64,000 nucleotides of DNA from Sarcomyxa edulis (lineage: Eukaryota; Basidiomycota; Agaricomycetes; Agaricales; Mycenaceae): positions 992,001 through 1,056,000 of the forward strand of contig QUOL01000011.1 in NCBI GenBank assembly GCA_009761415.1, written 5' to 3'. The notes below the pieces were generated by a model. That model ran no database searches, had not been told where the DNA came from, and saw only the letters and a program-made list of their open reading frames with translations. The position numbers were made by a program, and so were the translations under genes. Below, piece after piece: positions 46,801 to 55,800 of the stretch (position 1 is its first letter; each line of letters begins with the position of its first letter).

Positions 46801-49800
46801 TCAGGAATTCGGTAGACCTGGCTAGGGTAAGACGTCGCCGGCATGACCGATCTGTTAAGATCGAGGAGGCCGTTCTTGTAGTCGTCCATACGGATGGGCA
46901 TCCAATCGAACCAGTGCCTTTCTAAGTTAGTCCAACCTGGCTCTAGCGCTGGATCCATTTCCATCAGCACTCCGGTCGGACCCGTGTCTGCGTGGAGTGA
47001 TAACGGCGCCGAGTCCTTGTAGTTCATAGCTTCGAGAGGGACTGTTTGCGCTCCAAAACCGAATTCCACCCAATCCACGCCGTCGGTGCCCTGGCGTAAG
47101 TTAGGAATGAGAGTTGCACCGCGGGAATCACAGAAGAGGTGATCCATTTCAGATGGGGACTCGAGATAACCCAAGTGGTTCTCTCTTCTAGGCTTCCCTA
47201 AGAAGATACAGCCAAAGCGAGAAAGGGGACGTTCAGGCAGTCCGTAAACGCAGATCCTTCCACAAGCAACTTGGGGGGAATAAAGAAAGAAGAAAATCAA
47301 GATATCGGGTATAAATGAGAAAATAGAACAAGAGATTGATGCGATAAGCGCTCGTGACACCCGGCGGCCCGGTGTGACTTGTCGTGAAAACGTGAAAGGT
47401 TAACCAATATTCATCCACTCTTCCCTCGGTGGAATCGTTCGGTGGAAACGAAGCGGTTACAACGCCGCGAGGTCTTTACCCAGCCGATTTCACACCACTT
47501 GGCTCTTGTGGTACTTGGCTAGAGCCAAAGGTGAGTTTTTGACGTTGATGGCGGGCTCCCATGTATCGAATTGAGGCCCGTATCCTTCCCAACGTACCAG
47601 GTACATGATCTTGTTCTTCCTCTTGTCGAAACGGTGAGCAATTATTCTTTCGACGTCAAACTCAGGCGCTTCAGGCTTGTGTAGCCGAGTTTCCGGAAGG
47701 GTGGGTCTTTCTCCCCACTCTTCCGGGGATTCCACGTACGCTTTCAAGTGTTCCACATTGACGACAGGTGATCCAGGGTAACGATTGCTCATCTTCAATC
47801 GATAGACGTTGGGATTGACTCGTTGCAGTACTTCGAACGGACCGATCCATCTCTGAGTGAGCTTCTTCCCTTCTCCTTTAGACTCTACCCATTCCAACGA
47901 ATGCGGGTTGACTAGGACTCGAGAGCCTTCCTTGAATACGGGCGGTTCTCTCCGTCCCTTGTTGTAGGAGCGAGCTTGGTCACTCTGAGCTTTCGCTACC
48001 GCCCTTCTTGCGTCTTCCCTATGCATCTCAAGAGTTTCAAGGAAGCTGACCGCGTCCTCGTTCAAAGTACGCGCGTCGAGCTCCCTCTTCTGTTGGGAAT
48101 TCAAGAAGTCTAGAGGGTTTTTCGGCTGGAATCCATAAAGGAGGAAAAAGGGGGTAGCTCCAGTTGAACTATGCACCGCACTATTATATGCGAATTCCAG
48201 TAGATGCAACCATTCCGCCCATGCTTCTTTGTCCGCCGCCACATAAGCTCGTAGCATGACTCCCAACTGGCGATTGACGATCTCTGTCTGTCCATCGTGC
48301 TGAGGATGATGCGCGGACGACAACGACATTTTCGTCTTCAGAAATTTCGCCACAGCTCTCCAGAAGTCAGAGGTCCAGCGAGGATCTCGATCCGTTACAA
48401 TGCTGTCGGGAAGACCGTATCGACAAACGACCTCCTTGGTAAACATGTGAGCGAATTCGTCCGTGGTAACTGCTGTAGTCGTTGGAATGAACTGGGCGTG
48501 CTTCGACAGCCTGTCCACCACCACATAGACCGCGTTATACCCATTCGACATTGGAAGATTCACCACGAAGTCCATGGACACGGACTCGTAAGGTCTCGTT
48601 GGTATGGGGTTGGGGATAAGGTAACCATATCTGTTGAAATTCGAAGGCTTGATTTTCTGACAGACGTCGCACGATTGGCAGAATCTCATCACGTCCACCT
48701 TCATGCGTCGCCAGTAGAACTTTTGGCATAGTTTATTGAAGAGTTTCTCGGGACCCCCATGCGCGGTACCCACAGGGCTGTCGTGAGCTTCGCTGAGTAC
48801 AAACTTCTGCATAACTTTTGGAACGCAAAGTCTCGGCTGATAGTCGGCGTCGTTGAAGAACAGTAAGCCGTCTTCGTCTTGGAAGTAACGACTACCGGGA
48901 ACCCAATGGTCAGGCGTAGAGCTCCCTTTTTTCCAGATCGACTTGAACGCCTGATCGTCTTGATAGCCCCGCACGAATTGGTCCTTCAGTTCTGATTTCA
49001 TATGGACGTGCAGGCTAGGAGGCGGATTCGTCGCCGCCCAGTAGTGATCCGATGCTTCGTCCACTGTCGGTGCGCTATCCAGCGTGGTTGGTGTATTGAT
49101 CAGTTCCCCCCCCACGTCCTGTGCAGCCACTGCATCCTGACGTTGTCGACTTCGAGTCACCGCCCAGGCGGAGCGAGCTCCTTCCACGCAATCGGCGACA
49201 CCCCACGAGACTAGGGTGGCTCGACGAGCCGGAGAGGCCGCATACGGTCGTTCCACCGTCTCCGCTAGGGTTGAATCCGGGACTATAGGAATCTCGTAAT
49301 CCCCTGCCGGAGAGACGTGAGCGGGTGCAACGCGGGGAAGACGTGACAACGGATCCACATTCGAATGTGTCCGGCCCGCTCGGTGAACGATCTCGAGACC
49401 CGGATACGCCGCGAACACCACTCCCCAAGCCGCAAGCCGGCGATTGGCATTCTCGTAGGTGCGAGCCCATTGTAGAGCCGAGTGATCCGTGACTAGGATG
49501 ATCTTCTCGCCTTCAATGAAAGGAAGGAACTTGACAAGACCTTCCTTAGCGCCCAACGCCTCGCGTTCGGTGGTGGAGTAACGCTGTTCTGGACCTTTGA
49601 AGGTTCGTGACCAGTATGCAATGACCCTCTCCACGTAGACTACGGTATCCTCGAAGGTCGCACCCCAGTTCTGCGTCACTGGCACATCGTCGATCTTCTG
49701 CGATAAGGAGATAGCTAGTCGGGGAGGAGGTAATCCAGCATCAAACGCTTTCTTCAGTCTATCGTAAGCACGCGTTCCTTGCAAGTCCCGAATAGCTATG

Positions 49801-52800
49801 GGCTGAACTTGTTGCAGGGCGCAGCCTAATGCCTCATCCGAAGCGTCGGTGTACAATCTGTAGGGAGTGCCTTCCATTGGATGGCCCAGCACCGGGGCGT
49901 CCTTCAACGCGTCCTTAACCGCCTTGAACGCGAATTCCTGGTCCGCTTCCCAGCGCCAACGAGCACCTTGACGTAACAGTTGGAATAGAGGCGCGCACAC
50001 ACTCGCGTAGAAAGGAATAAAGGCCGAAAAGTAAACGGCCATTCCCAAAAAGGTCTGCAACTGGGACATCTTCTTAGGGCGTTCTAATTCGAGTATAGCC
50101 CGAACTTTCTCGAGGTGCGTAGAAAGCCCCAGCCTGGAGACTTTGTGTCCTAGCAGCAGAATGGATGAGTAGAATAGATGACACTTCGTAGGGGACAGCG
50201 TGATTCCCGCGTCCTCGATTGCGCCCAAAACTTTGTCCAGGTGCGTGATGTGGTCCTCGTATGTCTTCGAATAGATTACTATATCATCTATGTAGACCAG
50301 GCAGAAAAGCCATAGATAAGGGGCCAGCACCGACTGCATCACCCGCTGGAAAATCGATGGACCGTTCCGTAACCCAAAGGGCATACTGGAACAGTCCTCG
50401 GTGAGTACGGAAGGCCGTCTTCTCGACGTCCTCTGGATCCATTTCCAGTTGGGTAAAGCCGGACAGCGCGTCTAGGGAGGACAAGACCTGTGCTCCCGAC
50501 AGGGACGACAATATTTCCGTTTGTCTGGGAATAGGAAACTCGTCTGGTATGGTCACCGCGTTGAGCTTTCTATAGTCTACACAAAATCGAGCCTTCCCGT
50601 TCCGGTAAGCTATCACGACTGGGGCGCTCCAAGGGCTCTTCGATTCTTCGATTACCCCCATCTCGTACCACTTGTCGATCTGCTCGTCCATCACTTGACG
50701 TTTTGCTGGCGACGAGCCGTACATTGGGACTGCTATGGGAACCTGACCGTCCGCTGTACGTATGTGCACTTTGGCAGGGTGATGTCCTAATCGCCCGTCG
50801 AATCCGAACGCTCCTTGACGTCGAGCTAACATTTCCCAGGCCTTTGTCCTCAGGTGTTCCGGCAACTCTCCGACGTCTATCAGCTTCTCCATCTCGGATG
50901 AAGGATAGACTGTCAAGTCAGGCATGGCGGCTGTCTTTGGACCGTAAGTTTCGTCGTCATCTGCTGCTTGTTCCGATGGCTTTGAACTCATCGGAGACGT
51001 CTTCGAATCGTCCGTCAAGGCCATATTGACTTCCACTATGGTTTTAATGCGACTGGCGTCGGACTCAAGAAGGTCGAAATGCTCTCGATTCCTGGGGCTG
51101 TCGAAAAAACTTCCTGGGTCTCTCAGAGATCCTACAATCTCTCCCCGACGAATGATGTGCGGTCGGTCCGAAGGATTACATATGGGGATCCAAGGCTTCG
51201 AGGCGGTTATCAAGACGTTAGGCACTGCGAAGTAGGATTGATCGTTCTGCGACAGAAGCGTTTTCTCCACCAGCCATTCCCGTTCCACGCCGAGATCACC
51301 CACAATTTCTATAGGTTTGCATTCGTGCGGCCGAAGTTTATAGTCTCGCGCAGCGCGTACGACATGAGAAGCTTCTTCTTGTTGCCGTTTCATCCGTCGT
51401 CTCTTGGCCTTGTCTCGACGATGAAGTTTCCGTTTGATAAAGTGGGAGACTAAGTACGCGCTTTGTCTCATTCTGCCAAAATCAGGCGATCGGTCAACGC
51501 CTTCCACGGGGATCGAAAAGTCTGTTCCTCCAAAGGTCAGTCGGGTTCCTCGCTCCACGTTGCGATCCACGGAGAGCTCAAAGTTCAATTGATAGTCTTC
51601 TCCCAGCAGAATGGGCACTGTCATCCCTGGTACGACATAGACTTCTGCTTCCGTTTCCACCCTATGACCCTCTGCGGTGATCATGATGATGGGCAGCGTG
51701 ACGTATCCTTTCAATGACTCAGTCTTGTCTGTCAGTTGCCACAGCTGCATCTTCACTCCGGTTTGGATAGGGGGAGGCGACCTTAGGGAGAGATATAACT
51801 CCTCAGACACCAGACTGATGTCAGCTCCCGAGTCGATACGTATATCCACTTCCTGGTCCGCCGTACTGCCAACCCATCCACGAGTCATGAGCACGGACAC
51901 TCCGACAGCAGAACATCCCGCCGGGCGGAAACGCTTCTTGGGCAGCCTCGTCACCGCTGCGTCGTCGTAAGGCGGTGAGTGTTCCTCTAATCGAAACTCA
52001 GTCGCAGACTCGGCGTAGTTCGCCTCCGTCTGCAGATTCTCGAATCCGTCTCGGGCATTCCCACTACTCGCCCGTCCGTCATCGTCCATGCGCATCTTGC
52101 CATCGTTGTTCCAGTAATACTCATCGAGGGATTCCTTGAACGACGCGTGAGCTTCTCTTCTCACAATCTCTTCTTCCTCCTCGTCTTCGTCTGACTCCAG
52201 GACTCCTGATTTTGCTGTGGGCATCCTTCGATGAGTCTCCCAGGACTCATCCTCCTCGACTTCCACGGTCACTCGAGGAGTCGTCCTACTCGAAGGACCC
52301 TTAGCCTCGGTCTTACATTCCTCTGAATCCCTCTTCGACGCGAACGTCTCTTGGGATAACGAAGGAAAGGCCGAATCAAAATCCGATTCAGACGCGCCAG
52401 GGCCCCGAGACAGGTCCACCGTCTCGTCGCCCAACCTACGGTTCAGGAAGACTCCATACGCGCTCGCGTATATGTTCTCCTCCTCCCCTGTGCTGGATGA
52501 GGCAAAGTTGGCATTCCGGCGCTCCCGTTCCAGGTAAACATTCCAGTTAGGACACTCCTTGTCCCAATGATTTTTGCTTCCGCACACCTTGCACGGGGAC
52601 GGAGGGAGTTTGCCCATCTGGGTAGTCACAGTATCGTTTTTGGGAAACGGATAGCCCCCTTTCGGAGGGGGACGTGGGTTGCGTTTGAGGGTTTGGTAAG
52701 CTTCCCTGAGAATGCTTTCTTCCGTAAGTTTACCCTTTCCTGAGTCTTCTACGAAGGAGGCTGATTCCTCCTCCTCTAACCCGTCTTCGGCCCTAGCTAG

Positions 52801-55800
52801 ATGCGCCCGCTTGGTGGGATCCGTTCGCCAGCGAGAGCCGCTCTCGACGTTCGTCGATACGCCCAACTGCTTCAACACCTTGGACAAGTTCGCAGTCGTT
52901 ACTACGTTGTCCGTCAAACTCCTCGCTGCGTACGCTAACGCCTCTGAATTCTCCACCACACGGGAGTACAAAGTGGCCGAATCGGCTATTCCATCCAAAT
53001 GCAGAATCGTACTCCAGGCTATAGGCGCTCTGGTCATGACGACATAGACCTCCAGTGGACCGCCGTAGTCTGCGTTTGCGAGCATCCGAGTATACATGAT
53101 GCGACGCGAAATGAACTTTTGGGGAGTCTCGTCTTCATGACCTCTTTGTCTGAACTTCTGCTGACCGAATTCTAGGTTCATCCTCTGCTGCCACGTTTTT
53201 CCCAGGTACTCTCTCTTTATGACTTCCAAGTAGTTAAGGTAGTGACTACGCATGAAGGATTTCCGACCAGGATCCAGCATCTGGAACCACTCTTGCACGT
53301 CTGATCCGTTCTCGAGCTTCTTCCACAACCAATACCCAAGAGCTTCGGGCAGCCAGCCTCCTAACGCTGCAATCTCCTGAATGTTCCAGAAGTACTTGAT
53401 AGCAGTGCTATGGTTGCCGTCCCAGGCGGGTAACTCGTCCTGTTTTAATTCGGGCTTGATGGTCGGAACCATAGTGCCGTAAGGAGGAGCTATAGGGTTT
53501 CCTGCCGCGTCAAACGGATGCGGGAATCCTCTGCCTGGGTCCGGAGGTCCGTTACCCCCATTGCCTGGAGGTCCTGGAGGTCCTGGCGGTCCAGGAGGGC
53601 CAGGTGGACCGGGTGGACCACCACCTCCGTTACGAGGATGACCAGGCGGACCTCCTCCGCCGCGCGGAAATCCTGAGGGACCACTTCCATTCGGACCACC
53701 TCCAGGCGGACCAGGAGGCCCTCCACCGTTACCGCCACCACCGGGCGGACCAGGTGGACCAGGCGGACCAGGAGGGGGACGTCCTCGAGAACTCGACGGG
53801 TTCTCATAGCCAGCGTAACCCTTAAAGGAGTACGGTCTGCCTTCGTCCTCGTCTCCGCGACCACTTGGCGTTCTAGGCGGTTCGGCTGATCTCGATTCCT
53901 CGTTCCCCGCTCCTTCTCTATCTCGCATTGGAGTAGCGTCCGAAGTCTCTCGGTACCCGCGTTCCTCTTGACTCGAGTCCGCAAATAGGCTGAGGTGAAC
54001 CTTCTCAGCACTAGATTCGGATGACTCCTCCTCGCGGAGAGGGGTTTCGTCCAGGCCTGCTTCCCTGGCGTCCTTATGATTGAAATCCGCGTGACTTGGT
54101 CTTCTTGGATTTCCGTAACCAGTTCCTCCGGGAGGTTTGCCGTACGGAAACGTAGAAGCAGCGCCCCAAAGAACTTCAGGCTGGGGCGCATCTGGTTTTT
54201 GCGGAGCCGGTTGACGAATTTCACCCAGGTTCCTAAAAAACGAAGCTGGGTCCTTAAACATGGTCTGCTCCCCCATTAACGGGGCTGCGGAGTTTCGTCG
54301 GTCAGAAAAGCTGTTAGCGGGAAGATTGACGTAAGGGTAGGTTGTAGTCTCTCGCGCCAGGTGAGGAGGAGAGTCCCTGTTTGTCGATGAGCTTTGCACG
54401 GATTCAGCGCCCAACTTAGGACCAAAGGTAACGCTCTTCCTAGGCGGCCGGGTTCGACGAGTGACTAGAGAATCGTCTAGAGGCAGTTGAAACTCTCTCC
54501 CAGCCTTGTAACTAGTTCGAGCTGGAATCGTCCGGGCATGCCGGACACCACTCTCGTCGTAGTATACGGTCGCCGGCCTCAATTCTGGTTCCCTCTCAGG
54601 AAACGCAGCCAACAGCGGCGAGGGAGGGTGGAGAACATCGGTTATCAATTCCCCCGCTTTCACTCGATTTCTTTGTTCAAACGAGAGCTGTTCTCGGAGG
54701 TGTGGTATCTCCCGATACATCCTGGTCATTTGCTGAGAAGGAGAAGGAGATCCCCTCGGGGAATCGTAAATACTTGGCGCGGTAGATACTGGAGACAATA
54801 ATCGTCGGTGATCATCAAAATTATACTCGGATTGATATTTCAATAAGTATTTCTGCGCCAACTCCAAGCGCGTCCTAAGAGTACTCCAAGCTACTGACAT
54901 CTCAGCCAACGTATCGCAACCTCTGAGAGTGGTTAAGGATAAACCGAACGGGTCTACGATAAAATGAGTTGTCCTGCCTGGAACAAGTTCCGCCGCCCTT
55001 TTGCAGTAGTCCTGCAATTCCGAGACAGTCTGTTCTATGGCGCGGGCGAAGTTAAGCTCCAGCGTAAATCTGGAATGGCGAGCCTCTCTGGGAACACCCA
55101 TATCCAACACGTCCCTACTGCCCAAAGTCCTCTTGCCTGCGTACTGAGTGGCTCTCGCTTTTGTAGACGAAAGGGCTTCCGTGTTTTGTTCGTACTCCAA
55201 CATCAGCGCTTCCATTGCGGTTAACGCGTAGCCCTCGGAGTTTCGAATACCTCCGGCACCCTCTTCTCGGCTCAAGGGAGCGTCGTCGCTCGTTTGCTCC
55301 AAATCGTCTTGGGAAACGGTTTGCGTAGCCATGTCGTTCGAAGGGCTACTAATGATACCGTCCACTGAAATTTTACTAGAAGTAGGAGTCGCGAACGATC
55401 CACTTTGAGGAGAGATTAAGCGTGGGGTCGGCGAAGTTCTTTTAGCGCTAAGAACTCCGCGTCGTTCGGCCGCAACGGTCGTGAATTTCGTGCTAGTACG
55501 AACGAGCAGTCTGTCCGAGTGGTCTACGCTACCAGCTCGGGGTCGATACACTGAATGGGAACGAAGTTCGTTCCTTCCCGAAAATACCCGAAGGGGTTCC
55601 GCAGACGGCTTCTTGCCGTCAAGTCTCTGCTTGTCGAAAGTAGTAAAAGATAGTTTTGAGTTAGATGTGTCGCCGGCCAGGTTGCTGGATGGCGTCCGGA
55701 TTTGTCCACCTCTGTGGTACCCGTGAGATGAGTCCCAGATATATTCGAGGGACGCGATTCGTATCCAGCGTTCAGCTGGCGAGCGATACTAGGTACCCGG

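Noticed and set aside
53490..54224. 244-codon minus-strand frame overlapping gag
   Set aside because: It is an alternate-frame shadow of the Gly/Pro-rich gag region.
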